From assembly GCF_051622035.1 (NCBI RefSeq), contig NC_135360.1:26177206-26241205 (forward strand): a DNA stretch of 64,000 nt, in the 5' to 3' direction. Source of the DNA: Arctopsyche grandis. Taxonomy: Eukaryota > Arthropoda > Insecta > Trichoptera > Hydropsychidae. Below, one piece after another: positions 11,950-25,109 of this stretch. Below the pieces are notes generated by a model. It was given only the letters and a program-made list of their open reading frames with translations. It had not been told where the DNA came from and did no database searches. The first letter of the stretch is position 1, and each line of letters starts with the position of its first letter. Position numbers and translations under genes: made by a program.

Positions 11950-12575
11950 TTTATATACAACTAGCTGAACCCGGCATGCGTTGCAATACCAATCATTCCC
12001 GTTTATGCAGTTCCCGTTTGTGGGCGATTTTTCATTACAGAAACCATCGCGGGCACGCACACAATAACTCATGTAAGTTTCATCGCAATCGGTTGAACGG
12101 TGTAGGAACGCATCCGTGACAGACAGGCAAAAATAGTTTTTTTTTATAAATATACTTGCTGAATCCGGCATGCGTTGCAATGCCACAATAACGCGTGCAA
12201 TTCCCGTTCTCGTTCCCGTTCCACAAATATAGATATATTTGTTGACGTGGGCCATCTGCTGTGTGTTTGTGGTACAGCCCTGAATCGTCAGTACATTCGT
12301 GTGCGAGGTAGGCGTGGCGCGATTATTGTCACACTCGCGTCGTGATGCGTTGAAGGCGGGATGGGATAGCTTTACTTTCGCGTCAATAAAATCGTAATTA
12401 CGAATATTATTATGAAGAGGTTTTTTCCCGTTTTTTTTCACAGTAATCTTCCCGCACATGCATAAACAAATCCTGAAAGTTCCATCGTAATCGGTTCAGT
12501 GGTTAAGGAGCCTATTCGAGACACACACACACAGACATTCAATTTTATATTTATACAGATAGATTTATAGTATGT
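11950..12575 (+). repeat. Two adjacent copies of a dispersed non-LTR-like repeat
   Basis: Both units open with a CTAGCTGAACCCGGCATGCG-like block (near 11960 and 12152). Both contain TTCCATCGYAATCGGTT-type sequence (near 12080 and 12480), followed by GACAGACAG or GACACACACA and a TTTATAAATA-type AT-rich end. This pattern is typical of insect LINE/SINE tails and the units stand head to tail. No coding part is recognisable, so class and exact ends are uncertain. Confidence 0.55.
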
Positions 12576-12579
12576 ACAT

Positions 12580-14017
12580 ATGTATGTATCAGCTTGCTAG
12601 TCAGAAAGATATCACATCCGTATCTAAATAATTATGTAGTTAAAAAGAGAAGACAAAATTTAGGTAATCCGTGTGAGGTAACATGTTTCAACATCAAAAT
12701 TTCAACATATCGGATGTAGCTTCTCTTATTGAAGTATTGAACAAGTAACTTGTTTTTCCTGTATTAGCACTACTACCTTTTTTCGTATTGTTGCGTGATT
12801 TCAAAGCATGTCCAGATGTTTCGAAAGTATAAAACGGATGCAAAAAAAAACTATTTGTGTTCGATGCATATGGGGGTAAATTGACAAGCACCCATTCAAC
12901 TATGGCCATCCAATTCGTTTATAAGTTTATAACATCTGTACTAACTTCTTTTGGCATATTTACAATTCTTGTAACCACTAAACACAACACAATATTTAAT
13001 GATTTGGGAAGCACTTAGTATGGCTGCTTCACCATTAGTTGGGTCATATTCTGACTGTAAAACGAATCTGACATTGCTTTGTATTCTTTGATTGAACAGT
13101 GATTTCCATACAAGTTTCGTTTTACGATTCACCAAGAACCTGCATTTATTTTGCATGCAAACACAAACTACTTTCTAAAAACGTACATATGTGCCACAAT
13201 CTATGAACATATGAACTACTATATTCATGACTAGCAATTCGAGGAGCACTTTTTTTTATTTCAGTATTACTATTACATATTACATATCAGTTGTATGAAT
13301 ATCAATATGTACTTAAATCGACCGCTGAAGCTTGCGGTTATCAATACGAATGCTGCGCATATGTATTTTTTGCATCAGCGCATGATTTATTTATGGTTTC
13401 TTTTACTGTTAGCGTATTTGAAAGTAAAATGTGTGCTGGTCATTGGCGAGCACTTAGCACGTCACGTCACGTCGGACAGCAGCCAACTCAATGAAAACCA
13501 TTCGAAACCAAAACCCACATGCGCAAATAAATGTGCCGGAGAGCTCGTTTTGAGATCTTTTGAGGTCGTTTGAGCTGTCAATAGATTCACTTGAGCTAAA
13601 AATTCCAATAAAAAAATACGTATGTGTGAAAAATGACGCGACGTCATGTTTACTAAGTGTTTTTTTTAATATGCAGAGCAGCAAGCAGTTGACAAACGTG
13701 CGTTTGTCAACGTCCGGTGCGGATTCGGCTCTTCCGCTAAATATTATCAGGTGCTTTTTATAATCAATCTTTATTCTGCTCGGTTGTGAATTCGTCTGTC
13801 AACCATGACGTTGAATATTTGAATTGTATAGTTCGTTTCATCCTGTGAAGTGCTACCATTATATTCTTGAAAATAGCATCCAAACTAGGACATCCAACAC
13901 AGGTTAGGCCGAAACCGTCTAACCATATTGAAAACGGCTTGTATTTTACTGGTAAGTACTTATTTTCGTCTAATTTTGTCAGTATTTAAATATGAAAGGC
14001 CAGAATTTATATTGAAC
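12580..14017. other. Intergenic, no gene seen
   Basis: Mostly AT-rich, with a slightly GC-richer patch at 13440-13750. Short frames exist on both strands at 13291-13763 but overlap one another and resemble nothing I know. Confidence 0.5.
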
Positions 14018-14475
14018 TAGTGTTGTGCCCGTTGATTTCAACGGCTGACTACGGAAAGGAATTGGTGTAAAATAGTACAAGGAAGGCTACAAGGGAGATT
14101 TTATTTTTTAACCATATGTGCACATGTATCTTGTCTGTTTTTTGTATGAATAAAGTACTTAGTTTTACTTTTTACAGACTTGAGGAGTACGCTACGTGAC
14201 ACACCATTGTTCAAAGATTGGATTGGTAAATGGATGCGTCAATTGATTATTATTGTAATTGTATTATTCAGTAAGTAGTATTTATAAAAAAACCAATGAC
14301 TGAAAGACTTTTTTGCTAAAATATGTTGAAAAATTTTTTCTTGAAAGCAAGACTAAATTTAATTCTGGTAATCCAAACATATTGAAGACGATCCAAAACA
14401 TGCGAAACAGATTGCAAGTCATTATTTTCAGAATGGTTGCGTATCAAAATGCAGGACATCAATATTTCTAACTAG
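14018..14475 (+). repeat. Dispersed repeat, copy 1 (partner at 33277)
   Basis: About 370 bp starting at GATTTTATTTTTTAACCATA near 14097 match the block at 33277-33650, including GGATGCGTCAATTGATTATT and TGGTAATCCAAACA. An ACTAGTGTTGTGCCCGTTGA unit precedes this copy and a shorter version follows it; the partner has the unit only downstream. There are no coding features and no inverted ends, so the class is unknown. Confidence 0.75.
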
Positions 14476-14844
14476 TGTTGTAATTAGTGTTGGACAATAA
14501 TATTTCTAACTACCCCGCGTCTCTTCGACACGATCGAGCGTCACGCCACACCATAGGGATGTGCTAAACGTATCCTCCTAGTATTCTAAAATTTGTTTAT
14601 TTTAAATCTCCATACTAGTCGATGCACCGCACATACCTAGAAGCATACATCGCATCCGTTTTTATATATATTATGGCCAGTATTTATATTAACCGGCCAA
14701 TATCCATCTTTCAGTATACAAGTGGTCGGTATAAATAATAAAATAAGAAAAACCATGTTTTTTTTACTCTCTTGCTTTGAACACTAATAGAGCGGTCTAT
14801 TGTTAGCATAAAGCATCCATCCAATGCCGATCTCTGCTTATAAC

Positions 14845-14977
14845 TAGAGGTAGGACCGGAAGCGCGCCGTCTATTGTTCCATTATTGTAAATGCTTTGTA
14901 AAAAAGGTTCGGCAAACCTTTAACAATGCATTTACAACATGTGAACAATGGACAGCGCGCTCTGGGTCCGCTCTTTA
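14845..14977 (+). mobile_element. hAT-type MITE, family 1, copy 2 (full palindromic form)
   Basis: Starts TAGAGGTAGGA and ends GGGTCCGCTCTTTA, flanked by perfect 8-bp duplications CTTATAAC (14837-14844 and 14978-14985). The interior is an imperfect palindrome: TTGTAAATGCTTTGT and its near complement ACAATGCATTTACAA surround AAAAAAGGTTCGGCAAACC. Confidence 0.93.
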
Positions 14978-15553
14978 CTTATAACACATCCAATGAGAAA
15001 TAATGCTATTGTTAATGTATTGCCAAGTCAATCCTGATCAAAAGTACTAAGTCAGTTATTTATTGAAAGATTTAATCATTTCCACCAAATACGGCTTGAA
15101 TGTTTGTGACGATTGCTACTAAGGAAAATTTGAGACGTAAGTTATTCGTCATTTCCTGTTTATTCAACAATAATTGAATCCGTATATATGTATGTGCGAT
15201 GAAACTGTGGACTATGGACGCGATGAATCGTATCTGTTAACCCTTTTGGACTTACTTTGTGAGTCAATGTGGCAAGTGCCGTGCAACACGACTGACATCC
15301 CATCGCTTGTGGTACCATATATGGCAGGGTTTTACCCAATGTACATACACATATGTGTATATTCGTTCGTTGATTTTGCGTCATTTTATTTGCATCGGCG
15401 GCGACTTGTCTTTAATTAATTGGACAGCATATAAATTGTAAGCATATGGCAACAGACGCATGTTGCGAACAATTGCCTCTTTAGTTAACTGATTATAATG
15501 GATGTTCTTCATATGGCTGAATTCTTTGAGGAAAATTTCATTATTTAACCTTA

Positions 15554-15593
15554 AAAATGAGATAAACTTAAGAGTTTAAGTTTATCTCATTTT
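15554..15593. repeat. Perfect 18-bp hairpin
   Basis: AAAATGAGATAAACTTAA (15554-15571) is followed by a 4-nt loop GAGT and the exact complement TTAAGTTTATCTCATTTT (15576-15593). There is no repeat family around it. Confidence 0.9.
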
Positions 15594-16248
15594 ACTTCTA
15601 CAAATATACATACATACATGTGTTTATATGGAAATTTGTATTATGGGGAAAACGAGAAGGAATTGAATGTAGAACTTGTAAGTAAGAAATTTGACTCGAC
15701 ATGAAAGATACAGCCAAATGATTGAAAAAAAATAGAATTGCAATAGTTAGACAAATAAAGTGCTCAAATAATCTTAAGAAGATGTATGTAAACATATACG
15801 AGAAGATGATAGGTAAACTAATGTGGAACCTAGTAGACGAAGGTAGAATATGATGAAATAGTAATAATGATAGTGGGGAGTGCAATTTTGTTTAAATCAA
15901 AACTTGTTCTAGGATGTTTATTCCAAATTTGAGTAAGTATTCAAATTTTGGATTTTAAACTCAAGATCTATTTATTATAAGTAGTTCAGTCAATTTTTGC
16001 TCTCCATTAATCCATTATGTACATACAAAAATCAATTACAATTACTATTTGGTTCAACTAATTAGTATGAAGGATGTGTGCTGATGCTGATGACAAGTAT
16101 CTAGGAGCTATATGATCTAATATATTACCTTATAAAAATAAAACGACCCTAACCTACATTAAATAGATGATTATGAAATAGTTCAGATTGCTAACAGATT
16201 TTTGTAATTTTTATATATTTACTATGTATGTATGTACATATGTATATG

Positions 16249-17000
16249 CAGGTCCGCCGAGAGGAATCTTGGGCCCCGGGGAAAAAATAATTCCGGGCCC
16301 TATGGCAAACTAAAAGAAAGATCTTATTGATATTTTATAGAGTGTGCTAAAAAGATTAAGCAGTACAAAATGAAAAAATACAAGTTAAATAAACAAATTA
16401 TATATACAAATTAAATAAAGAAAAGATAACTAAATAAAACATGACATAGAAAAAAATAATTCTTAATAAAATCATAATTAAATAAACTAACTCAACCTTT
16501 CTAAATGGTCGCGACTTCCATAACTTAGGAAGTGGTGCAGAGAATGAAGAGAGACGTGACAAATGTCAATGCCACCATCCAGTGAATTTAAGAAACGGAG
16601 GCCACGAGGAATGGGAGAATAACTAAAAGCCACAGTTCTAGCCAAAGGAGTGTGAAAAAGGGGACGATGGCGGGTCCATATCACACTCTCTGGAACATGA
16701 AGGCCCAACTCAGCCAGGATAGACGGACAGGAGATATAGCCTCTAAATATGGAAAACAAGAACTTGATGAGGGCAACACTGTGGTCAAGAGAAGTGTAGC
16801 CGACCATACCCATGACGAATTGTGAAGGAAATAAGTATGGGTAAATCCCATATTGCTCATTATAAAGCAGTCTGAGAAATCGTTTTTGGATAAGTTCAAG
16901 TTTCATAGATATATAAAGTATACGAAAGTAGTATATAAAGTATACGAAAAATCGGCCCTCGGATTTTATCCCGGCTCCCCCCCCCGCCCTCTCGTCGGCC
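16249..17000. mobile_element. hAT element with CAGGnCCGnCGAGAGG termini
   Basis: The left end CAGGTCCGCCGAGAGG matches the complement of the right end CCTCTCGTCGGCCTG. Both sides carry the exact 8-bp duplication TGTATATG (16241-16248 and 17001-17008). The 752-bp body is filled by a minus-strand LINE fragment, so the element is either a composite or was entered by the LINE. The same termini occur in the 348-bp element at 28416. Confidence 0.92.
16487..16906 (-). mobile_element. LINE ORF2 C-terminal fragment (jockey/CR1-like)
   Basis: A 139-codon frame begins MKLELIQKRFLRLLYNEQYG, continues with FVMGMVGYTSLDHSVALIKF and later IWTRHRPLFHTPLARTVAFS. This is the conserved region downstream of the reverse transcriptase in many insect LINEs. 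It lacks the reverse transcriptase and endonuclease, so it is truncated at its 5' side, and it sits wholly inside the hAT element 16249-17000. An 18-bp TATATAAAGTATACGAAA duplication lies just upstream (16910-16942). Confidence 0.85.
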
Positions 17001-17923
17001 TGTGTATATGTATGTACATATGAACTGAAACATCTATTTAGACACCCGTTGTGATATTCTTTTTATAAAACTTCATTATATACCTTGTAAAAATATACTA
17101 ATTTGAATAATGTCTATTTAAGTAATGACGAGATGAATGTTGACTTAGATCGGTAGCACACCATTGCGTGACGATTCGCGCGCGCGTCACGAAATTGGCA
17201 ACCAGCATAATATTTCAGAATACTGGATATATTTTTCCAAATTCGTATAAATTTAATAAATTACCATTAAAAAAATGCGGCGTGAATAATACACGAGAAT
17301 CGTTTACATAATGCCATATTTTTAACTTTATATATTTTGCGCGGTAGTACGTCATTGCCGATTCAAAAATTGAGACGTTCGCACGTACGCCAACTACTTT
17401 CGATTTAAATGCGTGCAATACATATCAATGTTTCAACATCGATCTTTGGATATTTGGATAATCAAAAAGTAAATCATATCGGATTCTGTGCTTGTGAATT
17501 TGGCCAACGGTCCTAAGCAGAATTCACCAATCTTTGGGGAAAAACCATCGCTACGGTCAATTGTGTTAATGCTTTTTTAAGTGTTGAATACTACGAGAAT
17601 TGGCAATTGTTCGATTGTATAATTGTTCAGATGAACTACCCAAGATGCTGAAAGATAATCACTATGTCCATCCTATGACACGAACAATAAGAGCTCGGCT
17701 ACATCGAGTGACTGTTGCGCGAGCACATCAAATGTATCCAGTTGTTTGGCGTATGTCACACCAGGAAACTCACCGGTTGCCCAAGTTGTAAAATCACCCG
17801 ACGGTGAGATCGGTTACCAGAGTTGGGTCTGGTCACGGTGATTTTATTTTATTACTTAAGCAAAAATCGCGATCCTTCAATATATATAGCGTTGTGTTGA
17901 AGGGTGCCACTCTTGGTGATTAG

Positions 17924-18056
17924 TAGAGGTAGGATAGCCAAGGTGCCGCTCATTGTTCCATTGTTGTAAATTCTTTGTAAAAAAGGTTCTGCAAACCTTT
18001 AACAATGCATTTACAACATTTGAACAATACGCGGCACCCTCTGGGTCCGAGCTTTA
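17924..18056 (+). mobile_element. hAT-type MITE, family 1, copy 3
   Basis: 133 bp from TAGAGGTAGGATAGCC to GGGTCCGAGCTTTA. The 8-bp duplications are GTGATTAG (17916-17923) and GTGATTAC (18057-18064), with one mismatch. It has the same internal palindrome as copy 2. Confidence 0.92.
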
Positions 18057-18064
18057 GTGATTAC

Positions 18065-21000
18065 TTGCTGGCGAAAAAACTATGTGCACGTGTGACTATA
18101 TCGTCACGTATTGAAATCTCTATAGTGAATAAAACTATTACCAAGCGTGGCTGCATCCACACATATTGAGCGGATTCTTGGTCGATGCACGCGACACGTG
18201 GTTCTTTTTAGATACTCTTAAACATGCGAAAAAAATGGGCCGTGCCTAGCACATTTTCATGGAACGCCCAGCCCCAAAATGACCCTCTGGAGTGTTTTCG
18301 GTAAAATTGTATCCTTGTATTTATCCTTGCTTGACAGTGATCGATAACGGTATATCCCATATTTGAAGAAATATAGGAGACCACCCACAGCGGAGAGCTA
18401 TGCACACGACGTGCCGTTCTTCCTTGTGTGATTTCGCCCTAAGTTTAGGCTTGGTTCTAAAACGCGACCAGATGCGACATGACATGAAGCTTAGAATTCT
18501 CATGCTACTTCTAACAGTACCACTCCTTCTAGTTTTATGTTGAGTAGCACTGATCTAAGTAGTAGATTTATACATATATAATGTTATATGTACATTTAAA
18601 ATAAATCACGTACGAATGAAACCAAGTGCTACAATTTAAAATAAATGAAATCAAAACTTTTTTCTAGCACAATCTGGTCGCTCTGTTCACTCGTGATGTC
18701 AACGACTTCTATTTAGCAAAACGTGCCTTTGGATTCTTATTTTTTTAGTACGTTAATAACATGTGTACACTTGGTTGGTTATATTATATGTACTGGCAGT
18801 AGCAGCCTTTCGCTTGCACAGTTACCTAACAACACCTGCCCAAGCATTTTTGTAGACAAACATGGCACATTCTACTATGTGTGTTTACATCGGTATGTGT
18901 ATATTTAATCGCACACTCTCGCTAGCCAAAATTACGTCATGTTTTGGCGGCGTTTATCGAGTCTGGTATTTGTTTTTCAAAAGGCCAAGTTTACTTGAAC
19001 GCACTACGTATCAAAATATTTGGATAATTCTCTAAAAATATTCAAATAATAGGTCCTCTCGTTTCTATAAAATTTTACGTCAAGATTGTGTGATTGCGTT
19101 CAAGTGCCCAATGCTCTCACAAACACTTTATAATGATCGATTTGTGAAATACGTAAAGAATATGGTAGATAAATCAATCCAATCTCAGATCTGTCGGTTT
19201 GGAGGACGCGGACTATTGAACTAATTTTATGTGATAAAACAATCAAATGTGATCTGATATAATCATGAAATTTCCTGAAGAGAAAAATGTGATAAGAAAA
19301 ACAGATGCTTGTGCGCAAATACGTTGAGCGCTTATTTTTATTTTTTGATATGGTACTTGTTTGACATATTTTAATGTCTGTATTTAATGATTAAAAAAAA
19401 ATAGAGTTACATGATTATTTTTTCATAATAATATTTTGATAATATGCATACAACATATGTACACATGTACACTTGTTCAATTGCATATTATTCATTGTTT
19501 TTTTTATTATATTGGAACATACTCGTTCGGTGGACAAAAACAATTAAGATATTAATAAAGTTCTGTCATTATAAATTGAGAATTGTGACGCTACTGTCGC
19601 CATACATACTATATATGTATACATATGTATTCTGCATATTATGAAGCGCTAGAAATATGAACATATATGTACATACTACATACATAATTCCAAAATTTGC
19701 TATTTTGCAAGATATAATAGTAAAATGTTCATATTAAAAAAAAAAATCTCCTACGGCACATGTTAGCATCATATATATTTTTAAGTCCTATTTTCTACAG
19801 AGTATCTTTATATACATACATACTAGAATTATAAATACTTATTGAAAGAAGTTTTGCGCAAGCTTCAACGAACAAAGGATGTATAGGAAGAGCAAATTCA
19901 TACTAGAATATTTAAACAAAAAACTTACAGGTAATAAAAACATTAATTTCATAAAAGTAAACTTATACTTCCGGTCGGTAAAATCTTTGAGAGTTTTCAG
20001 CATGTGTTAATACGCGATATTATGACGGCGTACACAATTTAACAGGGAAAAAATGTGCAAAAACCATACATGATTATAAAGTAAACAATAATTTCCGGTT
20101 GAATTAATGTTTTAAAAGAAAAATTATTAACGCTATAAATAAATCCACCCAATAATATGATGATAAAAACATACTTATATGTTATATGCACATATAAACT
20201 TCTTATTTGGCTGTACTAGTTAGTGATGTGAGTCGAGAACGTATTCTGCAAAAGATTATTCTCGAGAATTTTACTTATTTATTGCTTACTAGCAAAAGAT
20301 CAGGTGACAAATTAAAATTGTATTAATTTCTACGAGATAGGACCACTCTAACAAGAAAATAATGTATTCAAATTGCGCAAGAATAACAAAAACATTAATA
20401 TTTGTTGTGTTGCCGTCGGCATTATTGCACCGCTTGCTTCCAAACCAACCCAAGTGAACCTTCACTTGGTTCTCTCTTGTACTCACTCGTATGTATGTAT
20501 GTATTTATGAGCACGTTCAGGTCGTGCTTTGCCTTTCTTGCTTGCTTGGTCGTGCAAGATGCAAAAGGAATGTTGTTTGGTCACTAGCTGTTATTCCTGT
20601 TCTCCAGCTCGCTCGGTCAAACCAGTATAGCAAGAAGTGTAGTCTTGTGGCCAGCAGACGAGACGCAAAAACAACCAATCATTTATTGCGTATAAAACGA
20701 CGATCGCTTCAAGATATTGAAGACCAGTGAAGTTTGCCGCCTGTGGCGACATTCAACCAGTCTGATACTTTCAGCTCATTATTCCTTCAAAAATCAACTT
20801 TCAACAACTGCTATTGTATCAGAAGTACTTAACCTTTGAGTAGGTATTTTAGAATCTAAGATAAGTACAACGAAATTTAATAATTTGGGTTTTGCCATAC
20901 CCACGTTACTACAAACGAGTTATGATTGCTTCACTACAAAGCAACATTTCTCAGGAGTACGTAGGTATGTAACAATGGAACGAGTTGGTGGCGGTCGAAG

Positions 21001-21549
21001 ATGCTGGCGGTCCACCAGAGCACATCTTACCGCCCAACCACCCACGATCAACACGTACACATTATACATTTGTATATACTGGTCTGAAAGCTGGTTTGGC
21101 CTTTTCAACTGCGCAGCACATCGCAAACGAAGGTGGGTATGCTCGAGCAAGTATCGACGCTTACAATTATCACCAGAGTAATCTTGCAACATCTTTCGTA
21201 TGAATGCTTCGTTTTCTTTTTGTCTGCTTCTGTATGACCTTATAGGTTACAGCAGTCTTCGCCAGAAATTTTCAAATTATGTTGGTTGTCCATCAGCGTC
21301 AACTTAATAAGAAAATCCAAACAGCTGATTAGAGCTGTTCTTAAAATATGTACTGAACTAATTAATACTATCGTAATAAATGCTTGGCTGAATATAAAAC
21401 TTTCAGCAGTTAGGTGTGGCAGAATGTGAGTGTGGGTCAAAAAGGTAAAAATTAACGTAATGAAGATATTATTTAATTTAATCAGAAGCGTCGCTAGGGG
21501 TGGTGTCATCTAAAAATTTTAATTATTAACATTTGTTAATTGTTATGAC
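18065..21549. other. Intergenic, no supported gene
   Basis: No repeat ends or conserved domains stand out. Around 20973-21203 a plus-strand frame without its own ATG reads GLKAGLAFSTAQHIANEGGY and ends at a stop at 21203. It looks protein-like but I cannot place it in any family, and splice context is unconvincing. It could be a decayed exon or transposon piece. Confidence 0.45.
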
Positions 21550-21658
21550 TAGAGGTAGGATAGTCACAGTTTTATCCATTGTTGTAAATCCTTTGTAAAA
21601 AAGGTTCGGCAAACCTTTAACAATGCATTTACAACCTTTGAACAATACGCGGCCCTCA
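21550..21658 (+). mobile_element. hAT-type MITE, family 1, copy 4 (3'-truncated)
   Basis: Starts TAGAGGTAGGATAGTCACAG and carries the central AAAAAAGGTTCGGCAAACC palindrome. It stops after GAACAATACGCGGCCCTC without the family's 3' terminus. No target duplication is detectable, which fits loss of the end. Confidence 0.85.
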
Positions 21659-23182
21659 TACAACGAATATGTCGAATTAGCGGTTTTCAAGTTAAAAATT
21701 TTGGTGTCACTCGGTGCAAACTGCAATCCCCACACGGGCCTAGTGACGCTACTGACATTTAATGCAAACCGAGTAAAATGAGCGCATTTTTCTTTTATTG
21801 CACAATTTGAGTTTTTATTATGTTTCTGCAGAAGATTCGCTGGAGTCCTAGCTTTTCACATATTGGGGTATTTCACTACTTTGAATTCTTTTTTCACTCC
21901 ACCTATCTTTTATGCAGTTATAGGCAATCTGGTGAACGCTGGATTTAGATATTTTAGAATAGGTCCCAGCCAGTCATTTGGATATTTTAGAATTTTTAAT
22001 GCGTTTCAGAATATTTCTGCTTACTCTCTTGAGTAGCTCGGACTGTCGAAGAACTAGTATTATAACTGGCCTGTCTATGGAAAACCAGTATAGACTTATA
22101 GGTATATGTATACAAAGCCGACTCTTCTAAATTTAGAGCGCAGTCATAACAGCATCACGGAAGAACTATGTAGTAGTTAGTGTCGATTGTGGCAATGTAT
22201 TTTGGTGCATTTGTAGCAGCCAACGTGAACAGTTGAATATCCAGAAACTGTTATGAGTACAGCAATCGAATAATAAATGGGATCGTTTTTGTTTTCATTC
22301 GGAACAAGGATTGTTAAACCAATTAACGTCAATGAACTTGATTCGTTGATGCCACTGTGTATTTATACAAATGTTTACAATGTTATATTTATATTCTTAT
22401 AAATTTTGACGTCAATGTGAATCTCGTTGTAGAAGTGTTTCGCCATAACAACATTATATCTTATCAATGTGTACTTCATTTTAAATGTTTATGTTTTACC
22501 CGTACTATCGCTGTAACACTGCTAAACAAACTGATTACCCGCATATTGCTTTTTTTCCGATAGCACATACATATGACTTGTGCACCCACAAATTCATCAA
22601 CAACACCAATATGTAACACGTATTGATCGATTTTTTGCATTATCTCTTACAAAATAGCATAGTTTTGTACGTATAATTATACAACTTTGTTATTCCACAA
22701 CGTAACCTTTATTGCCTTGAAGCATTTTATTTTATTTATGTGTATCTCGTTCAATATCGCTTTATCGCAAAAAATTGAAATTGTCACGTATTACCTATTT
22801 ATAGGTAGTGTTTAATTTGAATTGTGTTGTTTTATATAAAAATTACACAGAGCAATGCTGTAATCATATATGTACATACACACTACATAATCTAGACAGT
22901 TCGAATGACATTGTTTTTTATTATTACCAATCGAACTTAATCATCATCAACATTTTGATGCGCAAATTCATATATTGTTTTTGTGTCATACAAAAGCAAA
23001 AACATAAAATTTAATATCATCAATAACTATACTAATACACAGGTGAAGTCTCGATGATTACAAGATGTCTGAACCCTTCAGGTATGAACACAGATTATCT
23101 AAACTCAATTTGCTTTAAATCATCAACTTTGAAGAGTCTTTTAATAAAAAAGAATATAATGTACATTTATTGAAATTATATA

Positions 23183-23800
23183 TAGGTTTTTGAGCTTTTG
23201 TGTATTTTGTGTATTATGCTGTATCATCATCATTTACAGCCTTTCACCATCCACTACTGGATGAAGGCCTCTTCAACACGCTTCTGTTTTGCGGAAATCT
23301 CATGCATCTCACTCCACACATTTTCCTAATTTCGTCTACTCATATTCCTTTTACCCTTTTACCATTCTAGCACTTTTTTGTCCACCTTCAGTCTATACTT
23401 CCAACTACGTGACCTACCAATTGCCATTTCAATCTCTTCACTCTCTCCAGTATATCCATTGCCATTGTCATGCTTCTCACCCACGTATTCCGTTTGCTAT
23501 ATTTTCTCGTTATGCCGAGCATGCAGCGTTCCATACTTCTTTGAGTAGCTTAGTGTAGAACTTAGTGTAGCATATTGACGTTTCACAATTATATGTCATT
23601 ACTGGCAAAGCAAATTGATATGAATAAAACACGTTGATATTATACCAAAATAAAATGATACTATATAGTACTAACAAGAAAAATAGTGTTTAAAATAGAT
23701 AATGATCACGTAATTAGTAGCTATTAAAATATATCTAAGATATATTGTGAATAAAATTTTTGAACAGTAAAAAGCATTAAAAAAAACATAAAATTTTATG
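23183..23800. mobile_element. Foldback-element relic split by an RTE-type LINE
   Basis: The pieces at 23183-23224 (GGTTTTTGAGCTTTT to TATTATGCTGTA) and about 23680-23795 (GATAATGATCACGTAATTAG through AAAAAGCATTAAAA) are collinear with the right arm of the inverted-repeat element at 49691-50231. The LINE fragment 23225-23620 lies between them. I infer that the LINE inserted into an older copy of the foldback family. Confidence 0.6.
23225..23620 (-). mobile_element. RTE-type LINE, ORF2 C-terminal fragment
   Basis: On the minus strand, separate frames show segments such as DEIRKMCGV and KAVNDDD and a RWTKK motif. These belong to the extreme C-terminus of RTE-type LINE ORF2 proteins (pattern RWTxxxLEW, then DEIRKVAG, ending AVNDDDD). 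The order is right but the coding frame is interrupted several times, so this is a decayed 3' fragment. The plus-strand 89-codon frame here is its shadow. Confidence 0.65.
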
Positions 23801-24799
23801 ATAATAAACAACAGTACATACATATGTACATATGTATATCGTTATTATAAAACTAGGTCTCTGGTCTATATAGACTGTAATATTCTTTACAATATTCCCA
23901 CTTACCGGTGTGGGCGGTTCCATATCCTTTCAAATACATTAATATGGTAATGTCATTGTTGACTTACATTCAAAGATATACACATATGTGCAAGGGTTAT
24001 ATAACCAATAAGTAGTATTAGTAATAACATAGCAATAACAGTTTTAAGGCAAATAGCTATAGTAATATAATAAAGTATTTTATTTATCATTAAACAATAT
24101 TACTGAATTACAGGTCTTTTTTTCCCATGTAACGCGGTGGAACGGCGTTCCGGCTCCATTTTTTCTCGGCATTTTTTATGCTTCAAACAAATATTATAAT
24201 ATAATATTCGTTTGATATATATGTGTAATCAGTTTATATATAATGTAATTTTTTATAGTAAAAAACTTGACACGAAGTGAGATCCGGCGCCTTATTTAAA
24301 AAAAAAGCCCTGCTGAGTTATAAAAATTCATAAGGGCGATAATACAGGAATTTAATAGATCTTTAGTTATGGTGACCATATTTTTTTGGAGAAAATAAAA
24401 GACATAAATATATATGTACATATGTATTAAGAATCGATGACATAATAAATATATGTAGGTATGTGTATGTATAAATATTGTTACGGGGACGAGTAGGAGA
24501 TGGTATAGAATAGTCACAGATTTGGTCAAATGATTATATTCTTTAAATAGCAGTAAATATAAACGAGATTAATGTACAAGTTTGTATTACAAGTTACTAG
24601 TCTCGATGTCCTACCACAAGTGAAGTTCAATATAACTAACATGAGTATTTATACAATAAGAATGATAAGTTTTAACCAATCACAGAATTTTGGTAAATAA
24701 CAAAGTAATTAAGATACAGAGCAACATCCGTTTGTAAGACAGTTTTAATATTTGATTTGTGTATCCTTTGAGGGTATCGAGACATTTTTGAGTAGATAT

Positions 24800-24935
24800 A
24801 CAATTAATCATACAGATAAATAGTGATAATAATATTTGAGGGTTAAACGTATCGTGATACAAAATGCACAATTAATCATAAAGATAAATAGTGATAATAA
24901 TATTTGAGGGTTAAACGTGTCGTGGGACAAAATGC
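24800..24935. repeat. 68-bp tandem duplication
   Basis: Two head-to-tail 68-bp units (24800-24867 and 24868-24935), each starting ACAATTAATCATA and ending ACAAAATGC, with about four differences. Confidence 0.9.
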
Positions 24936-25109
24936 AGCTATAGAAATAAAGATTATTAAAAGTAAAAATTGAAATCAAATATCAAAATTAAAAATATTAT
25001 TATTATATTAAAATTAAATTCAAATATCAAAATAAAATTATAATCAATATATTAAATTTAAAATAAAATATTGAAAGTTAAAACAGAACATGCCCAATTT
25101 AAATAAATT

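Noticed and set aside
20885-21181. 98-codon plus frame and 90-codon minus frame
   Set aside because: They overlap and show no family; only the third frame (ending 21203) looks protein-like and it has no start or convincing splice site.
24478-24640. Possible LTR start (TGTTACGGGGACGAGTAGGAG-like)
   Set aside because: Resembles insect LTR starts, but no matching LTR end, duplication or second copy was found.
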